DNA of 64,000 bases, taken from the NCBI RefSeq assembly GCF_002005205.3, contig NZ_CP019702.2, positions 558,001 through 622,000 on the forward strand, written 5' to 3'. Made by a program: the position numbers and the translations under genes. This document shows positions 1 through 8,517 of the stretch, one piece after another (position 1 is the stretch's first letter; the number at the start of each line of letters is the position of its first letter). Origin of the DNA: Rhizobium rhizogenes. GTDB lineage: Bacteria > Pseudomonadota > Alphaproteobacteria > Rhizobiales > Rhizobiaceae. Under the pieces are notes generated by a model, which saw nothing but the letters and a program-made list of their open reading frames with translations, did not search any database and was not told the origin of the DNA.

Positions 1-667
1 AAAACAGAATCGCGAGGGCTACCAGTTCCGCATTCCCCTGCCTGACGGCGGCGACCTGATCGGCGTCAGCCCGGAACTGCTCATCCGCAAGCAGGGTGAG
101 AAGATCATCTCCAACCCGCTGGCGGGATCAGCGAAACGCATGACCGACCCGGCGGCGGACAAGGCCAATGCCGAACGGCTCTCCGCCTCGGAGAAGGACC
201 ATTACGAGCATAGTCTGGTCATCGAGGATATCCGTTCGCTGCTTTCGCCGTGCTGCGCGGAACTCGACGTTCCGGAAAAACCCTCCCTCATCAACACGGC
301 CGCGCTCTGGCACCTTTCGACGCGCATCGAAGGCCGCCTTACCGACCCGGAAACCAATGCGCTGCAACTGGCGTGCCTGCTGCACCCGACACCGGCCGTT
401 TGCGGTTTCCCGACCGAGCGCGCCCATCGCCTCATCCGTTTCGTCGAACCCTTCGAGCGTGGCCTGTTCACCGGCATGGTGGGCTGGACGGATGCGCAGG
501 GCAATGGCGAATGGGTGGTGACGATCCGTTGCGGCACCGTGCAGCGCCAGACCGTGCGGCTTTTCGCGGGCGCCGGCATCGTTGAGGCTTCGGAGCCCGA
601 ATCCGAATGGGCCGAAGTGCAGACCAAACTCAAGACCATGCTGAACGCCTGCGGCGTTTCCGCCTGA
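1..667 (+). CDS. entC: Isochorismate synthase, C-terminal part (cut by window edge)
   Basis: Converts chorismate to isochorismate, the first step to 2,3-dihydroxybenzoate (DHB) for a catechol siderophore. The reading frame is open from base 2 to a TGA at 665-667, giving 221 C-terminal residues; the start lies outside the window. Visible family motifs of chorismate-utilising enzymes are GVSPELL, NPLAGSAKR, the EKDHYEHSLVIEDI helix, WHLSTRIEGRL, LHPTPAVCGFP and FERGLFTGMVGW, the Mg/chorismate-binding half of the fold. The entE-type gene follows after 28 bases, so the two are probably co-transcribed. The order C-E-B-A matches the agrobactin (agbCEBA) locus described in Agrobacterium. Menaquinone-type (MenF) identity is unlikely given the neighbours. 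Confidence 0.93.
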   Translation, partial: KQNREGYQFRIPLPDGGDLIGVSPELLIRKQGEKIISNPLAGSAKRMTDPAADKANAERLSASEKDHYEHSLVIEDIRSLLSPCCAELDVPEKPSLINTAALWHLSTRIEGRLTDPETNALQLACLLHPTPAVCGFPTERAHRLIRFVEPFERGLFTGMVGWTDAQGNGEWVVTIRCGTVQRQTVRLFAGAGIVEASEPESEWAEVQTKLKTMLNACGVSA

Positions 668-695
668 GCCCGACCGAATTTCCCGGGGACACACC

Positions 696-2321
696 ATGAC
701 AATCGAATTTGAACGCTGGCCCGACGATCTGGCGCGCCGATACCGCGAACGCGGCTATTGGATCGACAGGCCGTTGAGCCACATGCTTGCCCAACAGGTA
801 CAGCGCCAGCCGGATGCGACGGCGCTGATCTGCGGCGACCGCCGCTTCACCTATGCCGATCTCGACCGGCAATCCTCCAATCTCGCCGGCCACCTCTCCG
901 CCGCAGGCGTCGGCAAGGGCGACACGGCGCTGGTGCAATTGCCCAACATCGCCGAGTTCTACCTCGTCTTTTTCGCGCTGATCAAAATCGGCGCGGCACC
1001 CATCAACGCGCTTTTCAGCCATCGCCGGCTGGAAATGACTGCCTATGCGGAGCAGATCGCGCCGAAACTGGTGATCGCCTCTCGCAGCCACGAACTTTTC
1101 GCCGACGACGCGTTTCTGGAGGAGTTGAAGACCGCCTCTCCCCGGCTCGCCGTTACCCTGCTGCTGGGAGACAAGGATCAGCGGCGCAGCCTCGAACGGC
1201 TGCTGGCAACGCCTGCCGAAAACCCGCCGGCTTACGCCCCTTCGGCAGCAGACGAGGTGGCGCTGTTTCAGCTTTCCGGCGGCAGCACCGGCACGCCGAA
1301 ACTGATCCCCCGGACGCATAACGACTATGACTATAGCGCCCGGGCCAGCGCGGAGATTTGCGAACTCTCGCCACGCACACGTTTCCTCTGCGCCATTCCG
1401 GTGGCGCATAATTACCCGATGAGTTCACCCGGGGCGCTGGGCGTGTTTCACGCCGGCGGCACCGTGGTCATGGCCGCCAATCCGGAGCCGCTCGCCTGCT
1501 TCGACCTCATCGAGAAACACGGCGTCGACATCGTGCCGCTGGTACCACCGGCCGTGGCGCTGTGGCTGCAGGCCGCGCCCGCCCACCGCGACCGGCTGAA
1601 GTCGCTCAAGCTCCTGCAGGTCGGTGGCGCCAGCTTCGCCGAAGCCTTGGCCCGCCAGGTGCCGGAAGTGCTGGGCTGCGACCTGCAGCAGGTGTTCGGC
1701 ATGGCGGAAGGGCTGGTGAACTATACCCGCGCCGGCGACCCCGACCATCTCGTCTTCACCACGCAAGGGCGGCCGATCAGCCCGGATGACGAAATCCGCA
1801 TTGTCGACGAGGATGGCAACGATGTGCCCGAGGGCGAAGCCGGCATGCTTGCGACCCGTGGCCCCTATACGTTCCGGGGCTATTACCGCGCGCCCGAACA
1901 CAGCGCCCGGGTCTTCGACAAACAGGGCTTTTATTATTCCGGCGACGTGGTGCAGCGCACGCCCGAAGGTTATCTCCGGGTCGTCGGCCGGGTGAAGGAC
2001 CAGATCAATCGCGGCGGCGAAAAAGTGGCGTCGGAGGAGGTGGAGAACCTGATCCTGCGGCACCCCGATATCACGCATGCCGCGCTGGTGGCGATGCAGG
2101 ACGAGCTGCTCGGGGAAAAGAGCTGCGTCTTCGTCGTTTCCCGCAATCCCGCACTCAAGGCGCCCGCCATCCGCCAGCATCTCGCCGGTCTCGGCGTCGC
2201 GGATTACAAGCTGCCGGATCGTGTGCGCTTCATTGATGCCATGCCGCTCACCGCCGTCGGCAAGATCGACAAGAAGCGCCTGCGCGACCTGCTGGTAACG
2301 CCCGTCGCCATCAGCGCCTGA
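696..2321 (+). CDS. entE: 2,3-dihydroxybenzoate-AMP ligase
   Basis: Adenylates DHB and loads it onto the aryl carrier domain of EntB. The 541-residue length is that of EntE/DhbE stand-alone adenylation enzymes. The core motifs are seen in order: [21 protein letters not shown] (phosphate-binding loop, about residues 190-210), FGMAEG with the aryl-acid pocket around residues 235-345, YYSGDVV, and [14 protein letters not shown] followed by the C-terminal lysine motif GKIDKK. The pocket sequence ([10 protein letters not shown]) is like that of DHB-specific enzymes rather than amino-acid-activating ones. It sits 28 bases after entC and 91 bases before entB; the latter gap holds a small hairpin. 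Cytoplasmic. Confidence 0.95.
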   Translation: MTIEFERWPDDLARRYRERGYWIDRPLSHMLAQQVQRQPDATALICGDRRFTYADLDRQSSNLAGHLSAAGVGKGDTALVQLPNIAEFYLVFFALIKIGAAPINALFSHRRLEMTAYAEQIAPKLVIASRSHELFADDAFLEELKTASPRLAVTLLLGDKDQRRSLERLLATPAENPPAYAPSAADEVALFQLSGGSTGTPKLIPRTHNDYDYSARASAEICELSPRTRFLCAIPVAHNYPMSSPGALGVFHAGGTVVMAANPEPLACFDLIEKHGVDIVPLVPPAVALWLQAAPAHRDRLKSLKLLQVGGASFAEALARQVPEVLGCDLQQVFGMAEGLVNYTRAGDPDHLVFTTQGRPISPDDEIRIVDEDGNDVPEGEAGMLATRGPYTFRGYYRAPEHSARVFDKQGFYYSGDVVQRTPEGYLRVVGRVKDQINRGGEKVASEEVENLILRHPDITHAALVAMQDELLGEKSCVFVVSRNPALKAPAIRQHLAGLGVADYKLPDRVRFIDAMPLTAVGKIDKKRLRDLLVTPVAISA

Positions 2322-2341
2322 CGCGCAGCACAGAGCGAAAG

Positions 2342-2363
2342 GGGACGCTCGAAAGGGCGTCCC
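2342..2363 (+). other. Small hairpin between entE and entB
   Basis: Inverted repeat GGGACGC / GCGTCCC with an 8-base loop in the 91-base entE-entB gap. There is no T-run after it, so it is more likely an mRNA processing or stability element than a terminator. Function is inference. Confidence 0.35.
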
Positions 2364-2412
2364 GAAATCCGAGATCAAGCGCCCCCTGGCGCAGCAAACC
2401 ACCGAGGTCATC

Positions 2413-3282
2413 ATGACGATCCCCAGCATTTCCGACTATCCGATGCCGGTCGCTACCAGCTTTCCGGCCAACAAGACAAAGTGGCAGCCCGACGCGAAAC
2501 GCGCCGTGCTCCTCATCCACGACATGCAGCGTTATTTCCTGCGGTTCTACGAGGCCGACGGTAAGCTGATGACGACCCTCATCGACAATCTCGCGAAGGT
2601 GAAGGCATGGGCCGTTCAGAACGGCGTCCCCGTTATCTATACCGCCCAGCCGCATGACCAGCCGCCGGGCGACCGGGCGCTCCTGAACGACATGTGGGGA
2701 CCGGGCCTCACCGTCGTCGACCCGGAACTGCAAAAGGTGGTGGATAAGCTCGCCCCGACACCTGATGACGTGGTGCTGACCAAATGGCGCTACAGCGCCT
2801 TCCAGCGGTCCGATCTTGCCGAACGCATGAAGGGCTGGGGCCGCGACCAGATCATCGTCGGCGGCGTTTACGCCCATATCGGCTGCATGATGACGGCGGT
2901 TGAAGCCTTCATGAAGGATATCCAGCCCTTCATGATCGGCGACGGGGTTGCCGATTTTTCGGAAGCCGAACATCGCATGGCGCTGCAATATGTGGCGACA
3001 CGCTGCGGCGTGGTGATCGACACCGCAAGCCTTGTCGGCGCCGGAGAAACTGCCGACACCCGCGAATGGCTGAAAGCCCGTGTCCTGCAGCTTGTGGAAG
3101 ACGAAAGCGATATCGACCCCGACGAGAACCTGATCTTCTACGGGCTGGATTCCCTGCAGGTCATGAAACTCGCCGGCGAACTGAAGGAACGCGGCGTCAC
3201 CGTCGGCTTCGATGAGCTTGCGCGTGTGCCCACACTTTCCGCCTGGTGGACACTGATCGACGAAAAGCGGCTCGCAGCCTGA
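2413..3282 (+). CDS. entB: Isochorismatase with aryl carrier protein domain
   Basis: Two-domain EntB/DhbB of 289 residues. Residues about 25-205 are the isochorismatase domain: catalytic Asp37 in LLIHDMQ, Lys124 in TKWRYSAF, and GGVYAHIGC near 150-158. It hydrolyses the enol ether of isochorismate to 2,3-dihydro-DHB and pyruvate. Residues about 215-289 are the aryl carrier domain with the phosphopantetheine attachment Ser247 in GLDSLQ. Charged by EntE and activated by the phosphopantetheinyl transferase encoded two genes downstream. The ATG at 2413 has GAGG upstream; entA follows after 13 bases. The NRPS and condensation genes needed to finish the siderophore are not in this window. Confidence 0.95.
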   Translation: MTIPSISDYPMPVATSFPANKTKWQPDAKRAVLLIHDMQRYFLRFYEADGKLMTTLIDNLAKVKAWAVQNGVPVIYTAQPHDQPPGDRALLNDMWGPGLTVVDPELQKVVDKLAPTPDDVVLTKWRYSAFQRSDLAERMKGWGRDQIIVGGVYAHIGCMMTAVEAFMKDIQPFMIGDGVADFSEAEHRMALQYVATRCGVVIDTASLVGAGETADTREWLKARVLQLVEDESDIDPDENLIFYGLDSLQVMKLAGELKERGVTVGFDELARVPTLSAWWTLIDEKRLAA

Positions 3283-3295
3283 ACGGACGGACAAG

Positions 3296-4051
3296 ATGAC
3301 GCAACAGAGATTTACCGGGCGGCGTGTGCTGGTGACGGGCACGGCCCAGGGCATTGGCCGCCGCATCGCGGAACGTTTCATCGAGGAAGGGGCCGAGGTC
3401 ATCGGCCTCGACCTTCTGGCCGGCACAGCGGAGGCTCCCTTCCGCCAGATTGCCCTCGATATCACCGACGCGGACGCGGTGGAGCGGGTGTGCAAGGCGA
3501 TCGAAAGCGACTGGGGCGGTCTTGACATCCTCGTCAACGCCGCAGGCATTTTGCGGCTTGGTGACAGCGAAAGCCTGACGCCGGAAGACTGGAAAGCCTG
3601 CATGGATGTCAATGCCGCAGGCCCGTTCCATCTGCTGCGGCAATGGAGTGGTATCTTTAAACGGCAGCGGCGCGGCGCGATCGTCAATGTCGGCTCCAAT
3701 GCCGCCGTGGTGCCGCGCATCGGCATGATGGCCTATTGCGCTTCCAAGGCGGCGCTGGTCAGCCTCAGCCATTGCGCCGCCCTTGAGCTTGCGCCCTATG
3801 GCGTGCGCTGCAACGTGGTCTCACCCGGCTCCACCGATACGCCGATGCTGGCCGGTATGCTGAACGATCCCACCGGCAAGGAACGGCTCGTCGCCGGCCT
3901 GCCGGAGCAGTTCAAGCTCGGCATTCCGCTTGGCAAGATTGCGAGACCGGACGATATAGCCGATACGGTGCTGTTTCTCGCCTCCGATCAGGCCGGCCAT
4001 GTGACGATGCAGCAGATCGTGGTGGACGGCGGCGCGACGCTCGCGGCCTGA
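3296..4051 (+). CDS. entA: 2,3-dihydro-2,3-dihydroxybenzoate dehydrogenase
   Basis: Short-chain dehydrogenase (251 residues) that oxidises 2,3-dihydro-DHB to DHB with NAD+. Seen: cofactor motif TGTAQGIG (residues 14-21), the acidic residue LDLL after strand 2 expected for NAD preference, NAAG (81-84), Ser134, and the YCASK motif with Tyr147 and Lys151. Length equals that of EntA/DhbA. The assignment beyond general SDR rests on its place directly after entB (13-base gap) and before the phosphopantetheinyl transferase gene (26-base gap). Cytoplasmic; final enzyme of DHB synthesis. Confidence 0.93.
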   Translation: MTQQRFTGRRVLVTGTAQGIGRRIAERFIEEGAEVIGLDLLAGTAEAPFRQIALDITDADAVERVCKAIESDWGGLDILVNAAGILRLGDSESLTPEDWKACMDVNAAGPFHLLRQWSGIFKRQRRGAIVNVGSNAAVVPRIGMMAYCASKAALVSLSHCAALELAPYGVRCNVVSPGSTDTPMLAGMLNDPTGKERLVAGLPEQFKLGIPLGKIARPDDIADTVLFLASDQAGHVTMQQIVVDGGATLAA

Positions 4052-4077
4052 CCCAACCGGCGAAATGGGAAAAGCAT

Positions 4078-4794
4078 ATGGCGACCGAGCCGGCATTTCA
4101 TCGCGAAATCGCTTCCGGTGTTTCACCGGAGGCCGTTTGGCCCTGGCCGGACGACAGAGGCGATTGCCATTGTCTCACCCTTCGTTATAGCCCGAATGAC
4201 GAAACCGGCACCGGCATGGGCCCTGCCCTGCCGGCGCAGCTCCAGCGGGCGGTGCCGAGACGTAAGGCGGAGTTTCTGGCGGGACGCAGATGTGCTGCGG
4301 AAGCCATACGCCGTCTTACCGGGCAGGCGATATTTCCCGGAATGGGAGACGATCGCGCGCCGATCTGGCCTGAAGGCGTGGTCGGCGCGATTTCCCACAG
4401 CGGTGACCGGGCAATTGCGCTGGCCGGCCCCGGCAGCAGGTTCTGTGGCATCGGCATCGATATCGAGAAGCTTTTGAGCGAAGAGGAAGCCCGCGATATC
4501 GCTTCGCAGGCACTGACGGCGAATGAGCGCCACAACCTCGGCAACGATGTCGATCCCTTCATGACCGGGCTGATTTTTTCGGCCAAGGAAAGCCTGTTCA
4601 AGGCACTTTATCCGACGGTCAAACGGCTTTTCTTTTTCGAGGCAGCCGAATTGTCCGGCTTTAATGCCAGCGGCTCGGCATCGCTGCGGCTGACGGCCGA
4701 CATAGGCGGCGAATGGTGTGCCGGCAGGGAGATTGCCTTCCGCTTCGGCCGCTTCGAAGGTTTCCTGCTCACCCGTATCCTTCTCCCGCATTGA
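4078..4794 (+). CDS. entD: 4'-phosphopantetheinyl transferase of the EntD/Sfp family
   Basis: Transfers phosphopantetheine from CoA to carrier domains such as Ser247 of the EntB carrier domain. The 238-residue protein has the EntD-type layout: RRKAEFLAGRRCA near residues 61-73, WPEGVVGAISHS near 97-108, the metal-binding GIGIDIE (Asp128, Glu130) and FSAKESLFKALYP with Lys170, Glu171 and Lys175. It is the last gene of the siderophore block; the 129 bases to phoX contain no clear strong terminator. The gene symbol follows E. coli; an agrobactin-specific name may exist. Confidence 0.88.
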   Translation: MATEPAFHREIASGVSPEAVWPWPDDRGDCHCLTLRYSPNDETGTGMGPALPAQLQRAVPRRKAEFLAGRRCAAEAIRRLTGQAIFPGMGDDRAPIWPEGVVGAISHSGDRAIALAGPGSRFCGIGIDIEKLLSEEEARDIASQALTANERHNLGNDVDPFMTGLIFSAKESLFKALYPTVKRLFFFEAAELSGFNASGSASLRLTADIGGEWCAGREIAFRFGRFEGFLLTRILLPH

Positions 4795-4885
4795 GGGAAA
4801 AAAGGTAAAATCTGCCGCTAGAATCTCATGTTTAAAGCACTCCTTCCCGTCATCCGTGTGAAACACTGGGACGCTACGCAGCCTG

Positions 4886-4900
4886 TTGGAATGATTCCAA
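4886..4900. promoter_or_regulatory. 15-bp perfect palindrome upstream of phoX
   Basis: TTGGAATGATTCCAA, two 7-base arms around one G, centred 31 bases before the phoX ATG. It could be an operator of an unknown regulator or a short hairpin in the 5' leader. It does not match the PHO box. Function is inference. Confidence 0.35.
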
Positions 4901-4923
4901 ACATGCAACGGTGGAGATACGAC

Positions 4924-6837
4924 ATGACCGACATCGATACGAGCAAGCTGTCCTGGGACGAATGGGATGAACTGCAAAACCCGCCGCCGGCCGAAACCGA
5001 TTTCGACCGCGTGGTCGAACGCGCGATTTCCCGCCGTGGCTTTCTCGGCGGCGTGCTTGCCTTCGGTTCGGCTGCGGCCGCCATGGGCACGCTCGGCAAC
5101 CTGATGAGCAGCACTTCGGCGCAAGCGCAGGAAGCCGGCGCCGGCCGTTTCCCCTTCAAGCCGGTGGCCGCCGCAACCGACCACACCATCCACGTGCCGG
5201 AAGGCTACAGCTGGAAGCCGGTCGCCAAATGGGGCCAGCCGCTGTTTTCCAACGTTCCCGATCTCGACCCCGCCAAGGGCGTCAGCGTTGAAAACTCCGA
5301 CAAGGTCTTCGGCGAAAATACCGACGGCATGGAACTCTTCATGGTCGGCGCCCATCAGCTGATCGCCGTCAACCATGAATATGTGAACCCTGAAATCAAC
5401 CTGCCGCACACTGACAAGGGCAACCCGAAGACGGCCGACGACGTGAAGATCCTGCAGAACATGCAGGGCGTCACCGTCATGGAAGTCGCGGAAGGCAACG
5501 AAGGCTGGGAAATCGTTCTCGACAGCCCGTTCAACCGCCGTATCCACCACAATACGCCGATGAAGCTTTCCGGCCCGGCCGCCGGCTCCGAACTCGTCAA
5601 GACCGCCGCCGATCCTGACGGTATCGACTGTCTCGGCACATTCAACAATTGCGGCGCCGGCCGCACGCCCTGGGGCACCTACCTCACATGCGAGGAGAAC
5701 TTCAACGGCTATTTCGGCACCACTGATGCCGCCTTCAAGCTGCCTGATGACTACAAGCGTTATGGCATCGTGGCCGAAACCCGTTACGCCTATGAGAAGT
5801 TCGACGCACGTTTCGACGTCGCCAAGAACCCGAACGAGCCGCGCCGCGCCGGCTACGTGGTCGAGATCGATCCTTCGGACGCCTCCTCCACTCCGATCAA
5901 GCGCACCGCGCTCGGCCGCATCAAGCACGAAAACGCCGCCGTGGTGATTGCCCGCGACGGCCGTGTCGTCGTTTACATGGGTGACGACGAGCGTGGCGAA
6001 TTCCTCTACAAATTCGTCTCCAACGGCATTTACGTGCCGGGTGGCGACACCTCCAGGCTGCTCGACGAAGGCACGCTTTATGTCGCCAAGTTCGCCGATG
6101 ACGGCGCCGGCGAGTGGGTGGCTCTGACGCCTGAAAGCACCGGCATGAAGATCGACGAAATCTGCGTCTTCACCCGTCAGGCCGCCTCCAAGGTGGGCGC
6201 GACGACGATGGACCGCCCGGAATGGGTCGCCATCAACCCGGTCGCCATCGAAGCCTATTGCGCGCTGACCAACAACAGCCGCCGTGGCGAAATGAAGGAC
6301 GGCAAGCTGCGTTCCAACGCCGGCGGCGACGCCATGGCCATCAATGCCGCCAACCCACGCGAGAAGAACGAATACGGCCAGATCGTGCGCTGGTATCCGG
6401 AAAATGACGACCATGCCGACGGCAAGTTCAAGTGGGACCTGTTCTGCATGGCCGGCAACCCCGCCATTCACAAGGACGCGTTCGCCGGCTCCTCGAACAT
6501 CAACGAAGGCAACATGTTCAACTCGCCTGACGGCATGATGTTCGATTCCACCGGCCTGCTCTGGATCCAGACCGACGGTGAGGACAGCAACGAAGGCAAC
6601 TTCGCCGGCCAGGGCAACAACCAGATGCTGGCGGGCGACCCGGCCACCGGCCGTATCGAACGCTTCCTGACCGCACCGAAGGGTTCCGAAGTCACCGGCC
6701 AGACCTGGTCCGGCGACAAGCGCACCCACTTCGTTGGCATCCAGCACCCCGACGCCCCCTTCCCGGATGGCGAAGGCAAGCTGCCACGCTCGGCCCTCAT
6801 CGCCATCAAGCGTGACGACAACGCCCAGATCGGCTGA
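4924..6837 (+). CDS. phoX: PhoX-family (DUF839) phosphatase, Tat-exported
   Basis: 637 residues from the chosen ATG, which has GGAG seven bases upstream; an in-frame ATG at 4828 has no such site and would bury the signal peptide. Residues about 37-60 carry a Tat signal (SRRGFLGG followed by an alanine-rich hydrophobic stretch). The body has the PhoX/DUF839 features: VNHEYVNPE, GTFNNCGAGRTPWGTYLTCEEN, GRIKHENAAV, YMGDDERGEFLYKF, and near the end DGMMFDSTGLLWIQTDG. The family uses iron and calcium to hydrolyse phosphomonoesters in the periplasm. Members of the family can be induced by phosphate starvation, but no convincing PHO box was found. It is followed by two strong hairpins, so probably monocistronic. 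Confidence 0.85.
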   Translation: MTDIDTSKLSWDEWDELQNPPPAETDFDRVVERAISRRGFLGGVLAFGSAAAAMGTLGNLMSSTSAQAQEAGAGRFPFKPVAAATDHTIHVPEGYSWKPVAKWGQPLFSNVPDLDPAKGVSVENSDKVFGENTDGMELFMVGAHQLIAVNHEYVNPEINLPHTDKGNPKTADDVKILQNMQGVTVMEVAEGNEGWEIVLDSPFNRRIHHNTPMKLSGPAAGSELVKTAADPDGIDCLGTFNNCGAGRTPWGTYLTCEENFNGYFGTTDAAFKLPDDYKRYGIVAETRYAYEKFDARFDVAKNPNEPRRAGYVVEIDPSDASSTPIKRTALGRIKHENAAVVIARDGRVVVYMGDDERGEFLYKFVSNGIYVPGGDTSRLLDEGTLYVAKFADDGAGEWVALTPESTGMKIDEICVFTRQAASKVGATTMDRPEWVAINPVAIEAYCALTNNSRRGEMKDGKLRSNAGGDAMAINAANPREKNEYGQIVRWYPENDDHADGKFKWDLFCMAGNPAIHKDAFAGSSNINEGNMFNSPDGMMFDSTGLLWIQTDGEDSNEGNFAGQGNNQMLAGDPATGRIERFLTAPKGSEVTGQTWSGDKRTHFVGIQHPDAPFPDGEGKLPRSALIAIKRDDNAQIG

Positions 6838-6851
6838 CCTTTCGGCATGAA

Positions 6852-6888
6852 CGGAACCGGACTGCGATAAGATCGCGATCCGGTTCCG
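6852..6888 (+). terminator. Hairpin after phoX
   Basis: CGGAACCGGA / TCCGGTTCCG arms enclosing an inner GCGAT / ATCGC stem; it begins 15 bases after the phoX stop and is followed by ATTAAA. Likely terminates phoX. It opens the 369-base phoX-prsE gap (6838-7206), which holds this hairpin, two more (6898-6926, 7102-7124) and no recognisable gene. Confidence 0.6.
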
Positions 6889-6897
6889 CAATTAAAG

Positions 6898-6926
6898 ACG
6901 CCGTGTGCCTGATGGGCACACGGCGT
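6898..6926. terminator. Second hairpin in the phoX-prsE gap
   Basis: Perfect 12-bp stem ACGCCGTGTGCC / GGCACACGGCGT with a 5-base loop, followed by GAAATT. May act for phoX together with the preceding hairpin, or from the other strand. No long T-run. Confidence 0.5.
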
Positions 6927-7101
6927 GAAATTGATGACAAAGTCCGAACAGTCCGGTCATCGTCCCGGCCTCCAACCGGCTCCAGCTGCGACGCGCCTGC
7001 GCCACGAGACGATTTTCTCCTGCAACCGAAGACTTGACCACGCTGCCGCCTTACCCGGTTTGCGGTGACGGAGGTGCATGCGGATATTACGGATCAGCCT
7101 G

Positions 7102-7124
7102 AAGCCCCGGCTTTGCCGGGGCTT
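7102..7124. terminator. Hairpin downstream of prsE
   Basis: AAGCCCCGGC / GCCGGGGCTT, a 10-bp stem with loop TTT, 83 bases beyond the prsE stop on the minus strand. Symmetrical; could stop the secretion operon. No clean T-run on either side. Confidence 0.45.
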
Positions 7125-7206
7125 TGTCGGCGATTCGGCACCGCATATGCAAAGGACACGCGGCCTTTACAGGCGGTCTCCGTTTCTGGTTCGGCACCGC
7201 GGCCTC

Positions 7207-8517
7207 TCATACCTCGCGGAAGGTGCGGTTGGCCTGATCAAGCAAGGGTTTGAGAAAATAGGACAAAACGCTTCTCTCCCCGGTGGTGATAAAAGCTTCC
7301 ACCGGCATGCCCGGCATCAGGCTGAATTCACCCAGCCGCTTTATCTGCTCCGGGGATGTAGCAACGCGCACCAGATAATGGCTGGTACCGGTTCGCTGAT
7401 CCACCGTCACGTCCGCCGAAATACGTTCCACCGTTCCGATAATTTCCGGCGTGGTCTTCTGGTTGAAGGCGGAGAAGCGCAGGTTCGTCGGCTGGCCGTA
7501 ATAAATCTGATCGATATCCTGTGGCGCAACCTTGGCCTCGACCACGAGTTTGTCGACCTCCGGCACAATCATCATGATCGGTTCGCCGGGCGCCACGACA
7601 CCGCCGACGGTGTGAACCGACAGCTGATGCACCACGCCATCCTGCGGCGCGAGAATATCGACACGCTTCAGCTGGTCTTCGGCCGCCACGCGACGCTCGA
7701 CATATTCACCAATCCGGGCGTCCATCTCGCGCAGATCGGAACCGACCTCTTCCGACCATTGCTCATCGATCTGAAGGATTTGCAGTGCCGTTTCGCTGAT
7801 CTTTGCCTCGACACCGGCAATGCCCGCCATCAGCCGACCGATGTCCCCTTCGATATCCGTCGCCTGACGCTCCAGTGTGCTGAGCCGGCTTCTCTCCATC
7901 AGGCCCCTTTCATGCAGGGAACGAAACCGGCTCAACTCCTTGCCGACCATTTCCTGCTCGCGAAAATTCGCCGCCCGCTCGGCCTCCATGCCGGTTATCT
8001 CATCGCGAAGCTGCCGCACGCGTTGTTCGAGCTGGCTTTTTTTGCTCTCGCGGACGGCCTTGCGGGTCTCATAAAGACGCTGTTCCGCGTTCATCATCGC
8101 GGCGATCTCGACGTCATCAGCCCGGCCAAGCAGCGCCTGCGGAAAAGCCACGCTGGCGGCCCGGTCTCGCTCGCTTTCAAGCCGCGCCTTGCGAGCGGTG
8201 AATTGATCGAGGCTTTTGACGACGATGGCCAGATTGGCTCTCGTCATTGTCGCATCGATACGCATGACCACGTCACCGGCCTTCACCCGGTCGCCATCAC
8301 GCACCATCAACTCACTGACGACGCCACCTGCCGGATGCTGGACTTTCTTGAGGCTGGTTTCCACCACCAGCGATCCCTGAGCGATCACTGCGCCGACAAT
8401 CTCGGTGCCAACCGCCCAACCGCCGAACAGGCCCACGAGAGTCAGGAACCCGAGACCTCCGACAACAAGGTGATTGCGGATCGAGCGTTTAAGTATCTGC
8501 CATTCATCCATCGTCAT
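7207..8517 (-). CDS. prsE: Type I secretion membrane-fusion (adaptor) protein, HlyD/PrsE family
   Basis: 436 residues: one N-terminal transmembrane helix (about 18-42), a lipoyl/barrel segment with LKKVQHPAGGVVSELMVRDGDRV, a long coiled-coil hairpin (about 115-300, rich in E, R, Q), then VDILAPQDGVVHQL and the C-terminal beta-barrel ending PVEAFITTGERSVLSYFLKP, typical of PrsE/HlyD. It bridges the inner-membrane ATPase to an outer-membrane TolC-type channel, which is not encoded here. The ATPase gene just upstream overlaps it by four bases (ATGA), so the two form one operon, and the likely substrate is the RTX protein encoded immediately upstream of both. Confidence 0.93.
   Translation of the reverse strand: MTMDEWQILKRSIRNHLVVGGLGFLTLVGLFGGWAVGTEIVGAVIAQGSLVVETSLKKVQHPAGGVVSELMVRDGDRVKAGDVVMRIDATMTRANLAIVVKSLDQFTARKARLESERDRAASVAFPQALLGRADDVEIAAMMNAEQRLYETRKAVRESKKSQLEQRVRQLRDEITGMEAERAANFREQEMVGKELSRFRSLHERGLMERSRLSTLERQATDIEGDIGRLMAGIAGVEAKISETALQILQIDEQWSEEVGSDLREMDARIGEYVERRVAAEDQLKRVDILAPQDGVVHQLSVHTVGGVVAPGEPIMMIVPEVDKLVVEAKVAPQDIDQIYYGQPTNLRFSAFNQKTTPEIIGTVERISADVTVDQRTGTSHYLVRVATSPEQIKRLGEFSLMPGMPVEAFITTGERSVLSYFLKPLLDQANRTFREV

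Noticed and set aside
4847..4864. Possible PHO box before phoX (CCGTCAT followed by a second 7-mer)
   Set aside because: The first 7-mer fits the consensus in six positions, but the second (GTGAAAC) fits in only three, so the direct repeat is not convincing.
4123..6891. Very long open frame on the strand opposite phoX (similar ones oppose napA, norB and the GMC gene)
   Set aside because: These mirror strong genes in GC-rich DNA with third-position bias; they lack ribosome sites and resemble no protein family.
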